Positions 18,387 through 27,150 of a stretch of 64,000 nucleotides of DNA are shown in pieces. This DNA is from CAMAVH01 sp036500145 (lineage in GTDB: Bacteria > Pseudomonadota > Alphaproteobacteria > SMXQ01): NCBI GenBank assembly GCA_036500145.1, contig DASYCO010000004.1:1-64000 (forward strand), written 5' to 3'. How positions within the stretch are numbered: the first letter of the stretch is position 1; every line of letters starts with the position of its first letter. The notes under the pieces were generated by a model. It had not been told where the DNA came from, ran no database searches, and was given only the letters and a program-made list of their open reading frames with translations. The translations under genes and the position numbers were made by a program.

Positions 18387-19522
18387 GCCATTTCGATCGT
18401 TTCGGCGGCAGGCTGGTCGTGGTCCGTGAAGTTCTTGCCGGCGTCGAAGACGAGAAGCTTATCCTTCAGCGCCGGGTCGCGGATGATGCCGTAGGGATCC
18501 TTGCCGTTCTTGACCGCCGCGATCGATTCGAACACCAGCTTGCGCCACAGCACCACGCCGTGATCCGAGGTGGCGAGGAATTCCTTCGTGCGGTCGTGGA
18601 TCAGGCCCTGGCTTTCCTGCGCCGCACGGTCCTGCTCGCTCGAGGCCAGGCCCCACCATTCGTCGTCGACGCGCTCGTAGATGCCGCGCGGCGGCCGCTC
18701 GATGCCCTTGCACTCTTGCTTATAGGGCCCTTCCGGGCGCGTGACGGCCTTCACGTAGAAGGTCGTCGTCTGGATGTCGTCGTTCGGCACGCGGAAATGC
18801 AGGAAGTCGCTCGGTGCCGAGCCTGCGCGCTCGTTCCTGCGGCGCGTCGTCGACGGAAAGATGTGGTGGCTGACGTTCTCCTTGCGGCCCGGATAGACGG
18901 AATGCATCCGGAAGCCCTGGGGCGTCTGGGTCCAGGTCACTTCCGGGCGCTTCATGGCCATGGAGGGGTAGACCGGCGCGTGCAGCACCATGCTGTGGAA
19001 CGAATCCACGCCATTCTCGGCGCGCTGCGCCCAGTTGCACTGGTCCTCCTTGGCCCAGACGCTGCGGTCGCAATCCTCGCGAAACAGCAGGTCGTAGCGC
19101 GGGAAGAGGGGCGCCGGGTCAGGCCCGAGATAGGCGAAGACGAGCCCCCCGGCCTCTTGAATCTTGGCGGCGCGCTGGCGCACCTCCAGGTGCAGCTTGC
19201 TGCCCGGCGGCTCCGCCGGCATTTCCAGACAGGCGCCGTCCGTATCGAACAGCCAGCCGTGATAGCAGCAGCGCAGGCCGCAATCTTCGGTGCGGCCGAG
19301 CGTCAGCGACGCCCGGCGATGCGGGCAGGCGATGTCGAGCATGCCGGCCTCGCCGGTCCTCTTGCGGAAGAGGACGAAACTCTCGCCCAGCAGGCGGATC
19401 TCCACCGGCTTGTCCTTCAGCTCCTGGGTGAACCACACCGGCCACCAGTAGCGCCGCAGGAATTCGCCCCCGGGCGTGCCGGGGCCTACGCGCGTCATCG
19501 CTTCATTCTGTTCGGGGGTCAT
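18383..19522 (-). CDS. Rieske non-haem iron oxygenase, large subunit (phthalate dioxygenase/VanA-like)
   Basis: The 379-residue protein has a Rieske [2Fe-2S] domain with C66, H68, C85 and H88 (IACPHRRASL, RCCYHGW) and a catalytic domain with the iron ligands D173, H176 and H181 (GVDSFHSMVLH). This group of oxygenases hydroxylates or O-demethylates aromatic acids and needs a separate reductase, which is absent here. The gene is sandwiched between the binding protein and the permease of an ABC transporter and overlaps the permease start by 4 bp. Transport and first attack on the same substrate are therefore probably linked. Confidence 0.9.
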   Translation of the reverse strand: MTPEQNEAMTRVGPGTPGGEFLRRYWWPVWFTQELKDKPVEIRLLGESFVLFRKRTGEAGMLDIACPHRRASLTLGRTEDCGLRCCYHGWLFDTDGACLEMPAEPPGSKLHLEVRQRAAKIQEAGGLVFAYLGPDPAPLFPRYDLLFREDCDRSVWAKEDQCNWAQRAENGVDSFHSMVLHAPVYPSMAMKRPEVTWTQTPQGFRMHSVYPGRKENVSHHIFPSTTRRRNERAGSAPSDFLHFRVPNDDIQTTTFYVKAVTRPEGPYKQECKGIERPPRGIYERVDDEWWGLASSEQDRAAQESQGLIHDRTKEFLATSDHGVVLWRKLVFESIAAVKNGKDPYGIIRDPALKDKLLVFDAGKNFTDHDQPAAETIEMA

Positions 19523-19564
19523 GGAACTTTCCTTTGCGCAAATGCGGGCTTATTCGGCGATGGA

Positions 19565-20704
19565 TCAATGCGGCTGTTCCCACAGCGGATTCCAGACATT
19601 CAGCAGCGCGCTGTCGTCTTCGGCCAGGGACGGCTCACGAAAGGCGATTTTCTTGTCGAGGATTTCGTCCGGAAATTTCTCAAAGACGGGAAGCTGCAAG
19701 TCCTTATGGACGGGGATGGCCTGCTCCCATTCGTATTGGGCGATCTGGCCTTCCTTGCTCAGCAGCCAGTTGGCGAAAATGCGCCCGCTGTCGGCGTTCG
19801 GGCTGCCTTTGAGGACGGTGATCTCGCCGAGCGCCGAAGGCACCGGTGTCGGGCAGTGCCAGCTGATGGGCGCGCCCTTTTCCGCCAGATCGCCGATGTG
19901 GTGGTCGCCCGCCGGAAGCGCGACGTCGAATTCTCCGGCAATGAGCAATTCCGCCAGCGCGTTCGCGCCTTCTTTGCGAATCTGCGGGCGCACATCCTGG
20001 AAGAGCTTGGTCGTGAAATTGGCGCCCCAGGATTCGCCGAACTCGCCCCACAGGGGAAGCAGCCACACTTGCGGCAAATTGTTCATACCGATCTTGCCAT
20101 TGCGCCAGCGCGGATTGTTCAAGAGGTCATCCCATGTCGCGGGCAGCTCGGATTTCTTGACCTTCTCGACGTTGTAGGCCAGGCACCAATGGCGCAAGCG
20201 CATGCCGATCCAGCGCCCCTTGGGATCCTTCATACCGACCGGCACGTTCTTGGCGCCAGGCAGGGAGTTCAAGTCTTCCAGCAGGTCGGCTTCGAAGTAA
20301 TGCTGCAGCGCCCCGCCGATGCTGGCGACGACGTCCACCACGTAGCGCCCTTCCTTGGCGGCCATTAGGGGCGTGATAACGCGGGACTGAAAGCTCCCGC
20401 GCGAATAGCTGACCTTGATGTAGGGATAGCGCGCCGCGAAGGCAGCCGTCATCGACTTGAAGTTGTTGGGATCCCAGGAACCGCCGATCCGTACGGCGCC
20501 TTCCTTCTTGGCGGCCTCGACCCATTCGGCGGGAACGGCCAGTTCGTCGTCGAGGCCGGACAGGATCGACTGATCCATCTTCAGATCGGCCAGCATCTTC
20601 TTCGTCGGCGCCGGCAGATCGGCGGCCAGCGCAGCCGCGGCGTTTCCTGCCAGCAAGGCCGCAATGCAAATGGCGGATAAGGCGAGTTTTCTCGCAACGC
20701 TCAT
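19565..20704 (-). CDS. Periplasmic substrate-binding protein of the ABC transporter
   Basis: The 379-residue protein begins with a signal peptide (MSVARKLALSAICIAALLAG, cleavage after about residue 27) and continues as a class II extracellular solute-binding protein. Segments such as SWDPNNFKSMTAAFAARYP, LPATWDDLLNNPRWRNGKIG and the C-terminal GRIFANWLLSKEGQ are characteristic of the Fe3+/spermidine-type family. It is the first gene of the operon, 42 bp before the Rieske gene. The true ligand is unknown; the linked oxygenase suggests an aromatic or heterocyclic acid. Confidence 0.88.
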   Translation of the reverse strand: MSVARKLALSAICIAALLAGNAAAALAADLPAPTKKMLADLKMDQSILSGLDDELAVPAEWVEAAKKEGAVRIGGSWDPNNFKSMTAAFAARYPYIKVSYSRGSFQSRVITPLMAAKEGRYVVDVVASIGGALQHYFEADLLEDLNSLPGAKNVPVGMKDPKGRWIGMRLRHWCLAYNVEKVKKSELPATWDDLLNNPRWRNGKIGMNNLPQVWLLPLWGEFGESWGANFTTKLFQDVRPQIRKEGANALAELLIAGEFDVALPAGDHHIGDLAEKGAPISWHCPTPVPSALGEITVLKGSPNADSGRIFANWLLSKEGQIAQYEWEQAIPVHKDLQLPVFEKFPDEILDKKIAFREPSLAEDDSALLNVWNPLWEQPH

Positions 20705-20977
20705 GTCGTCCCTCTCCCTGTCTTATGCGCCTCTGCGTGCGCTGCGGGTCTATGCCCGTTGCCGAATAAGGTACCAGCATGGCGGGCAAGGGCTACAAAA
20801 TGACAATTATTCCAAAATGAAGGTCTCGCTGCGCTTTGCGCGCGCCGCCAAAGCGGCTAATCTTCTGGAAAAGATGGTTTACGGATCAATGAGTTAAGCG
20901 GACACGCCACAAGGCGGGGCCATTGATCCGTTCGGGGAAGCAACAGGGAGGTGGTCGGCCAAGGCCGATCCGTGCAG
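20705..20977. promoter_or_regulatory. Divergent control region between the transporter operon and lysR
   Basis: This 273-bp region separates two divergent transcription units, the usual place for LysR-type operators. AAAATGA occurs twice in the same orientation (20797-20803 and 20814-20820), 17 bp apart, inside its most AT-rich stretch. A near-perfect Shine-Dalgarno AGGGAGGTG at 20945-20953 is not followed by a start codon at normal spacing in the lysR frame. No terminator is seen. Confidence 0.45.
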
Positions 20978-21931
20978 ATGCACGACAAGATTCCGGACCT
21001 CAACTCGCTACGCATTTTCGCGAAGGTGGCCGAGAAGCAAAGCTTCACGGCGGCCAGCATGAGCCTGGGAATCTCCCAGTCCCTGGTCAGCAAATGCATC
21101 AAGCGGCTTGAGGACGACCTTGGCGTGAAGCTGCTGCTGCGCTCGCCGCGCCAGATCTCGCTGACCGACGCCGGGCGCGACTTCTACGCCTATTGCGCGC
21201 GCATCCTTGACGAGGTCGGCGACGCGGTCACGGCGGCCCGGCGGATCAACGCCGAAGTTTCCGGCCACCTGCGGGTGTTCAGCACGCAGGGCGTCGGTCA
21301 GATGCTGGTCCTGCCCGTCGTCTCCTCTTTCATGCGCAGCCATCCGGCGATCACCGTCGACCTGATGCTCGGCAGCCTGATCAACCTGATCGAGCATCAC
21401 ATCGATCTCGCCATCCGCATGACCAACAAGACCGATCCGGCGCTGCATCACACGAGCATGGCCTACAAGAACATCGCGACGTTGCGCCTCGTCGCCTGCG
21501 CCTCGCCCGCGTACCTGAGGAATTTCGGCACGCCGCAGCGCCCAGAAGAGCTCGTCGACCACAACTGCCTGCTGCACTCCTCGAAGACGACGCAGTCGAC
21601 CTGGTACTTCCACGGTCCCCAGGGCCGCTACGGCGTGCATCCTTCAGGCACATTTTCGAGCAACACCAGCTCGACCATCCTGGAAGCGGCGCTGCAAGGC
21701 TGCGGCATCGGGCTGTTCCTGCAGCCGGCCGTGGCGGGCTACATCCAGTCGGGCCAGCTGGTGTCGCTGTTTCCCGAACCAACCTGCTCGACGCGCACCC
21801 TGACCGCGATCTATCCCCGGGCCGAGCCGCTGCCGCGCAAGCTTGCCGTATTTCTCGACCACCTGACCGATTACTACGAACGGGCCTTCGGCGCCCAGCG
21901 CAAGGGCGGGCCGCGCCTCGTCAGTCACTGA
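20978..21931 (+). CDS. LysR-type transcriptional regulator
   Basis: The protein is about 317 residues. An N-terminal winged helix-turn-helix (LRIFAKVAEKQSFTAASMSL, then SQSLVSKCIKRLEDDLGVKL) is followed by an effector-binding domain similar to those of VanR/TrpI-like members. The start is uncertain: GTG 20972 has AAGG seven bases upstream, ATG 20978 gives the usual N-terminal length, and GTG 20951 would add nine residues. It is divergent from the binding protein-Rieske-permease operon and 24 bp upstream of the LigB-type dioxygenase, so it probably controls both. Confidence 0.92.
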   Translation: MHDKIPDLNSLRIFAKVAEKQSFTAASMSLGISQSLVSKCIKRLEDDLGVKLLLRSPRQISLTDAGRDFYAYCARILDEVGDAVTAARRINAEVSGHLRVFSTQGVGQMLVLPVVSSFMRSHPAITVDLMLGSLINLIEHHIDLAIRMTNKTDPALHHTSMAYKNIATLRLVACASPAYLRNFGTPQRPEELVDHNCLLHSSKTTQSTWYFHGPQGRYGVHPSGTFSSNTSSTILEAALQGCGIGLFLQPAVAGYIQSGQLVSLFPEPTCSTRTLTAIYPRAEPLPRKLAVFLDHLTDYYERAFGAQRKGGPRLVSH

Positions 21932-21955
21932 CCACTCAACCGGAAAGCAGCATCC

Positions 21956-23023
21956 ATGGCGGACATTCTCGGGCTCGGCTTGACCCATTTCGGCGGCTTC
22001 ATGTTTCCCGACGACGAAATGGCGGCGCGCATCAGTGCCGCGATGAAGAGCCCGAGACTGCCCGACCATCTGCGCGACCCCGCCAACTGGCCGGCGCGCA
22101 TGCGCGAGGAATGGGGCGACGACAAGGGCGCCACCTTCGCCGCCAAGCACCGCGTCGACTTCTTCGCCGGCGTCAGCCGCATCCGCAAGGCGCTCGACGA
22201 CTTCAAGCCCGACGCCGTCATCATCTTCGGCGACGACCAGTACGAATGCTTCCGTGAGGATCTCGTGCCGCCCTACTGCGTCTTCATCATGGACAAGTTT
22301 CAGGTGAAGCCCTACCAGCGCGCGCGCGGCATCGGCGGGCCTGCGATCAACATATGGAACGATCCGCTCGATACGGTGATCGACTATCCGGGTGCCACGA
22401 AGATCGCCAAGCGCCTCGCCGCCGAACTGCTCGGCCAGGGCTTCGACCCGGCCTACAGCTACTCGCTGCCCCACCAGGACTATCTCGGCCACGCCTTCGC
22501 CAACACGCTGCTGTTCCTCGACCATGAGCGCAAGGGCTGGCCCTATCCCATCGTCCCCTTCGCCATCAACGCCTATGGCTCGGCGCTGATCCGCGAGAAG
22601 GGCGGCCTTGACGGCGCTGGCCAGGACGGCGCCGAGATGGACCCGCCAGGCCCCTCGCCGAAGCGCTGCTTCGACCTCGGCGTCGCCATCGCGCGCGCCT
22701 TGAAATCCATTCCCGGGCGCGTCGCCCTGGTGGCGACGGCGAGCTTTTCCCATGCCTTCCTCACCGACAAGAACCACCGGCTCTATCCGGACGTGCCCGC
22801 CGACCGCCTGCGCTTCGCCGAGCTGCGAGCCGGCAACTACGCCGCCTGGCGCGAGCTGCCGCTCAGCACCCTCGAGGCTTCGGGCCAGCACGAACTGTTG
22901 AACTGGTATCCCGTCGTCGGCGCCATGGCCGAACTGGGGCAAAAGCCGTCCTATTGCGAACTGCTGGAGACCTACACCATGAACTCCAACAAATGCGTCG
23001 CTGTCTTCCCGCCTGCCGCCTGA
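21956..23023 (+). CDS. Class III extradiol ring-cleavage dioxygenase (LigB family)
   Basis: The 355-residue protein belongs to the LigB-type Fe(II) extradiol dioxygenases, which open catechol-like rings next to the two hydroxyls. The early His (LTHFGG, H11), the central FGDDQYECF segment near residue 84 and the later SFSHAFL carry likely metal or acid-base residues. Its length is above the roughly 280 of classical LigB, as in the larger gallate and homoprotocatechuate groups. It follows lysR on the same strand. With the divergent Rieske oxygenase it forms a plausible hydroxylation-then-cleavage route for an aromatic acid. The exact substrate cannot be assigned. Confidence 0.82.
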   Translation: MADILGLGLTHFGGFMFPDDEMAARISAAMKSPRLPDHLRDPANWPARMREEWGDDKGATFAAKHRVDFFAGVSRIRKALDDFKPDAVIIFGDDQYECFREDLVPPYCVFIMDKFQVKPYQRARGIGGPAINIWNDPLDTVIDYPGATKIAKRLAAELLGQGFDPAYSYSLPHQDYLGHAFANTLLFLDHERKGWPYPIVPFAINAYGSALIREKGGLDGAGQDGAEMDPPGPSPKRCFDLGVAIARALKSIPGRVALVATASFSHAFLTDKNHRLYPDVPADRLRFAELRAGNYAAWRELPLSTLEASGQHELLNWYPVVGAMAELGQKPSYCELLETYTMNSNKCVAVFPPAA

Positions 23024-23114
23024 TCTAGCGCTTCAGCGCGATACCCCTTAAAATGAATACGATCTAGCCGATCCGCATCATTACCGTTTGCGCAGGCTGG
23101 CACCGGGGAACATC

Positions 23115-24863
23115 GTGATTCGCGGCAGCGCGCTTTCCATCACCTTGCATGGCTTGTTGCTGGCGGCCGTCCTCTTCGGACTGCCGCGGCTGTTTGACGT
23201 CGCGCAGGACGATCCGGCCCAGGAGCCGCCGCCAATAGCGGTGACGGTCGTCAAGCCGGAGCAGGCTAAGGCGATCGAGGAAGCGGCGACTCGCCCCCTA
23301 GCGGAGATCGAAGCCTCGGCCGGCGGTCGCGGCGGCCTCATGGCCGACGCGCTCGACACCGAAACCCCGCATGATCGCCGGCCGATTCTACAGAGCGCCA
23401 CGGCATCAAGCGACCTGGCTCGCTCCGCCACTGTCAAAGCCGACGAACGGACACCGTCGACAGACCCAGTCCCTACGCGCGACGCCGCTGAAAAACAGGC
23501 CTCGACTGCAAGTCGCACGGTCGTGAGCGCCCTGAAGCAAAGCTCACAACCTTCCGAACGACAGATCACCTCTGCATCCCCGGCTTCTAGTCAGTCATCG
23601 CAAGTTCAGCCGGTCGAAGCTGAAACTGCACCGGGCCAGGCCATCCCGTCACGAGCGCCGACGCAACTGCCACCTCCACACGTCTTCACGCCACCACAGG
23701 CCGCATCGCCCGAAGAAACGCCATCTGCCTCGGTTCCAACAATGTCCAGGAGCGCCGCCAGCGCAATGCATGTGGCGCAGACGGAAACTCCGCAAGCGGC
23801 CATGCAAATCGCGACCCAGCCATCATCTGCTGCAGCGCAGCTCGCCGACGGCGACGCCGCAGCGCGAGCGCTGGCTCCGCTCGTCGCCGCCTTGCCGCGC
23901 ATCGACGATAGCGTCACGAAAATCGTCGCGGCACAGTTCCGCGACGAAGCCGCGGCGAAAGCCGCCGCCCAAGGCGAACCGGCCATGCGGAGCGCCATCG
24001 TGCTCCTGGAATCCGCCGCCGAGCAAGGCTATGCCGAGGCCCAGTTCGATCTCGCGGAAATCTATCTCACGGGAGACGGCCGGCCACGCGACGTCACCAA
24101 GGGCGCGCAATATCTCCAGCGCGCCAGCGTGAACGGCTACGTGCCGGCGCAATTGCTGAGCGCAGCGCTCGCGGTCGAAGGCAGCGTCGTCCCTCGCGAC
24201 CTCGCAGAAGCGCAGGCATGGCTCGCCGCTGCCGCAGATAAAGGCAGCGTGCGGGCCGCCGAAGCCGTAAAACGCTTGGCGCCACAGTTGACCGCGCGAG
24301 ACGACGTCCGCGCCCGACAGCGCCGCAGCCAGTTGCGCCAGATCTTCGTCCTGACGCAACCGAAGCCCCGCGAGCAGACCGTGCCGCCAGCGGACGAGCT
24401 GCTGCGCGTCGCCACCACGCTCGGCGACGCGGAAGCGGTCTACGTGCAGCTGACGCAAGGCGCCGATCCCGACAAGCCGGACCAGGATGGCCGCACTGCC
24501 TCCATAGAGGCCGCCTGGCGTGGCTACGTGAAGATTCTCGGGGCGCTGCTGGAAAAGGGTGCCAACGCGCAGGTGACGGATGCGAGCGGCAAGACGCCAC
24601 TCATCTGGGCGGCGGTCAACGGCCAAGTCGCTGTCGTCGAACGCCTCCTCGCCGCAAAGGTCTTCGTCGATACCCAGGATCGGGAAGGCGTCACGGCGTT
24701 GATGCGCGCCGCCTGGAACGGTCACGCCGACGTGGTGCGACTACTGTTGCAAGGCAATGCCAATTCGCGCCTGCGCGACCGCAGCGGCAAGAGCGCGCTC
24801 GACTACGCCAAGCTGTCCCATGACGCCGAGACGCTCCAGCTCCTGCAGGCATCCCGCACCTAG
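23115..24863 (+). CDS. TonB/TolA-like anchored protein with Sel1 and ankyrin repeats
   Basis: The preferred start is GTG 23115, five bases after GGGGA; a TTG at 23088 would add nine residues. The 582-residue product has one N-terminal membrane anchor (residues 4-24) followed by PPPIAVTVVKPEQ, as in TonB/TolA-type proteins. Next comes a long Ser/Pro/Gln/Thr-rich periplasmic linker (about 35-260). Sel1-like repeats follow (about 293-392; AEQGYAEAQFDLAEIYLTGDG), and four ankyrin-type repeats occupy about 449-578 (DASGKTPLIWAAVNGQ; REGVTALMRAAWNGHADV). Both repeat types bind proteins. Likely a periplasmic scaffold; no function is established. Neighbours on both sides are unrelated. Confidence 0.75.
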   Translation: MIRGSALSITLHGLLLAAVLFGLPRLFDVAQDDPAQEPPPIAVTVVKPEQAKAIEEAATRPLAEIEASAGGRGGLMADALDTETPHDRRPILQSATASSDLARSATVKADERTPSTDPVPTRDAAEKQASTASRTVVSALKQSSQPSERQITSASPASSQSSQVQPVEAETAPGQAIPSRAPTQLPPPHVFTPPQAASPEETPSASVPTMSRSAASAMHVAQTETPQAAMQIATQPSSAAAQLADGDAAARALAPLVAALPRIDDSVTKIVAAQFRDEAAAKAAAQGEPAMRSAIVLLESAAEQGYAEAQFDLAEIYLTGDGRPRDVTKGAQYLQRASVNGYVPAQLLSAALAVEGSVVPRDLAEAQAWLAAAADKGSVRAAEAVKRLAPQLTARDDVRARQRRSQLRQIFVLTQPKPREQTVPPADELLRVATTLGDAEAVYVQLTQGADPDKPDQDGRTASIEAAWRGYVKILGALLEKGANAQVTDASGKTPLIWAAVNGQVAVVERLLAAKVFVDTQDREGVTALMRAAWNGHADVVRLLLQGNANSRLRDRSGKSALDYAKLSHDAETLQLLQASRT

Positions 24864-24956
24864 GCCAACGCTCGGCTCTGGCCGTTTGGGAAGGCCCGGT
24901 GTAGGCTGAGGACTGAATTCACACTTCGCGAATCCCGCGTTTCAGCAGATCGTTCC

Positions 24957-25724
24957 ATGCCCGTCCGCAACATCGCATTCGTCGCCGCCCGCAACGAGCC
25001 GGCCCAGGAGGCCCTGGCCCGCCTGACCGCGCGCTACGGCAGCGTCACCCCCGCCAAGGCCGATGTCATCGTCGCCCTCGGCGGCGACGGCTTCATGCTG
25101 CAGACCCTGCATCGCCACATCAAGCGCCAGGTGCCGATCTACGGCATGCACCGTGGCTCCGTCGGTTTCCTGATGAACGCCTATCGCGAGCCGCGATTGC
25201 TCGAACGATTGAAGAATGCGGCCGTCGTCACGGTCCATCCGCTGCGTATGCACGCCGTCACGGCGAAAGGGCGGACGCACGACGCCCTGGCGATCAACGA
25301 AGTCTCCCTGCTGCGCGAGACGCGCCAGGCCGCCAAGTTGCGCATTTCGGTCGATGGCGTGCTGCGGCTCGACGAGCTGATCTGCGACGGCGCTTTGGTC
25401 TCCACGCCCGCCGGCAGCACCGCCTACAACCTGTCAGCCCATGGTCCGATCATCCCGCTCGGCGCCGGCCTGCTGGCGCTCACGCCCATCAGCGCCTTCC
25501 GCCCGCGTCGCTGGCGCGGTGCGCTCCTGCCAAGCAAGGCCAGCGTCACCTTCGACATCCTCGAGCATGACAAGCGACCGGTGAGTGCGGTCGCCGACTA
25601 CACCGAAGTGCGCGACGTCGTCAGCGTCCATGTCGTCGAGGAGCCCTCTACCGACCTGACCTTGCTGTTCGACCCCGAGCACAACCTCGAGGAACGCATC
25701 GTCAAGGAGCAGTTCGAGCCATGA
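24957..25724 (+). CDS. nadK: NAD kinase
   Basis: NadK phosphorylates NAD to NADP. The 255-residue protein has the GGDG motif at residues 42-45 (ALGGDGFML) and the second conserved segment [10 protein letters not shown], then [21 protein letters not shown] in parts near residue 145. The compact length, without an N-terminal extension, is typical of alphaproteobacterial NAD kinases. It is followed 13 bp later by argE-like DNA on the same strand, so the two are probably cotranscribed. Confidence 0.96.
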   Translation: MPVRNIAFVAARNEPAQEALARLTARYGSVTPAKADVIVALGGDGFMLQTLHRHIKRQVPIYGMHRGSVGFLMNAYREPRLLERLKNAAVVTVHPLRMHAVTAKGRTHDALAINEVSLLRETRQAAKLRISVDGVLRLDELICDGALVSTPAGSTAYNLSAHGPIIPLGAGLLALTPISAFRPRRWRGALLPSKASVTFDILEHDKRPVSAVADYTEVRDVVSVHVVEEPSTDLTLLFDPEHNLEERIVKEQFEP

Positions 25725-25737
25725 CGGAGCGCGAGCG

Positions 25738-26919
25738 ATGACGGACCAGGCCGGCGGCGCGGGAATTTCCGATTCCGTCGACCTGCTGCGGCAGCTCGTC
25801 AGCTTCGACACGACGAGCCGCAACTCGAATTTGGCGCTGATCGAGTTCCTGCGCGACCGCCTGGCCGACCATGGCGTCGATTCGCAGCTCTACCGCGACG
25901 GCAGCGGCGGCAAGGCGAACCTCTATGCGACCCTCGGCCCGCAGGACGTCGGTGGCCTGATGCTGTCGGGCCATACGGACGTCGTGCCCGTCGACGGGCA
26001 GGACTGGTCGGGAGATCCCTTCGCCCTGCGAGAGCTCGACGGCCAGCTCTATGGCCGCGGCGCCTGCGACATGAAGGGCTTCATCGCCGTCGCCATGGCC
26101 TTGCTGCCGGCGCTGCGCAGGAGCGAGCTGCGACGGCCCGTCCACTTCGCCTTCACCTTCGACGAGGAAGTCGGCTGCCTCGGCGCCAAGGATCTCGCGG
26201 TCCAGCTGCGCGGAATGGCGGTGCGGCCCGCCTTCTGCCTGATCGGCGAGCCGACCGGCATGCGCGTCGTCAACGGCCACAAGGGACGCCTCGCCATGCG
26301 CTGTCACGTGCACGGCAAGGAAGGCCATTCGGCCCTGCCGGACCAGGCCTGCAACGCCGTCGAGGCCGCCGCCGAGATCATCGCCAAGCTTAAGACGCTC
26401 TCACGCCGCCTGCGCGACCAGGGCCCGCACGAGCCCGGTTTCGAACCGACGCACAGCACCGTCCAAACGGGCCTGGTGCAGGGCGGCACGGCCCTCAACA
26501 TCGTGCCGCGCGACTGCAGCTTCGACTTCGAGATCCGCAACCTGCCGTCGCAAGATCCGCTGACCCTCTTTGCGGAGATCGAGCGGCATGCCTTCGAGCA
26601 CGTACTGCCTGACATGCGGCGCACCGCGCCGGACGCCGCCATCGCCTTCCAGGAACTGTCGCGCGCGCCGGGCTTGCTGCCGAACGACGACGACGCGCTG
26701 CTCAAGGTCGCCCTCGCCGCCACGGGCGACAACGTCGCGCGCAAGGTCAGCTTCGGCACCGAGGCTGGCCTCTACCAGGGCGCCGACATCCCGACGATCG
26801 TCTGCGGCCCCGGCCATATCGCGCAAGCCCACAAGCCCGATGAGTTCGTGGCGCTCGACCAGCTCGCCCGCTGCGAGGACTTCCTGCTGCATATGATCGG
26901 CGAAGTCTGCGGCCGCTGA
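25738..26919 (+). CDS. argE: Acetylornithine deacetylase (M20 family)
   Basis: The 393-residue protein is an M20 zinc metallohydrolase that releases ornithine from N-acetylornithine in arginine synthesis. Metal-binding motifs are present: SGHTDVVPVDGQDW (first His and Asp), GRGACDMKG (bridging Asp), FTFDEEVGCLGA (catalytic Glu pair) and the final His in CGPGHIAQAHKPDEF. The N-terminal LVSFDTTSRNSNL is typical of the ArgE branch rather than DapE. It lies 13 bp after nadK. Substrate choice within the M20 family is the main uncertainty. Confidence 0.9.
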   Translation: MTDQAGGAGISDSVDLLRQLVSFDTTSRNSNLALIEFLRDRLADHGVDSQLYRDGSGGKANLYATLGPQDVGGLMLSGHTDVVPVDGQDWSGDPFALRELDGQLYGRGACDMKGFIAVAMALLPALRRSELRRPVHFAFTFDEEVGCLGAKDLAVQLRGMAVRPAFCLIGEPTGMRVVNGHKGRLAMRCHVHGKEGHSALPDQACNAVEAAAEIIAKLKTLSRRLRDQGPHEPGFEPTHSTVQTGLVQGGTALNIVPRDCSFDFEIRNLPSQDPLTLFAEIERHAFEHVLPDMRRTAPDAAIAFQELSRAPGLLPNDDDALLKVALAATGDNVARKVSFGTEAGLYQGADIPTIVCGPGHIAQAHKPDEFVALDQLARCEDFLLHMIGEVCGR

Positions 26920-27150
26920 TTGCCCCGCGAGGCCCTTTCTACGAGCCGTTCCCCTGCTTCTTCATACATTTACTTCGTCGGCTCGCGTGAGGCGCCTGGA
27001 ATCCCAGGATATTTTCGAAGGCCTCGAATTCGCCGGGAATTGTTCTGGACAGGTCCCCGAAGCGCCTCATATACGGGGGACGGCCTCAGGGCCCAAACAG
27101 GCCGTCGGTCCGGCGAGCCTGAATTCATAACCGCGCGGAAACGGTATTAT
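26920..27150. other. Leader region upstream of terC
   Basis: This 231-bp region contains no credible gene. An inverted repeat ACGGCCT (27080-27086) and AGGCCGT (27099-27105) could form a 7-bp stem with a 12-base loop in the transcript. TerC-family genes often carry manganese riboswitches, but the conserved elements of yybP-ykoY were not found. Confidence 0.4.

Noticed and set aside
26920..27150. Manganese riboswitch (yybP-ykoY) before terC
   Set aside because: None of the conserved GGGGAGUA-like and paired loop elements could be found.
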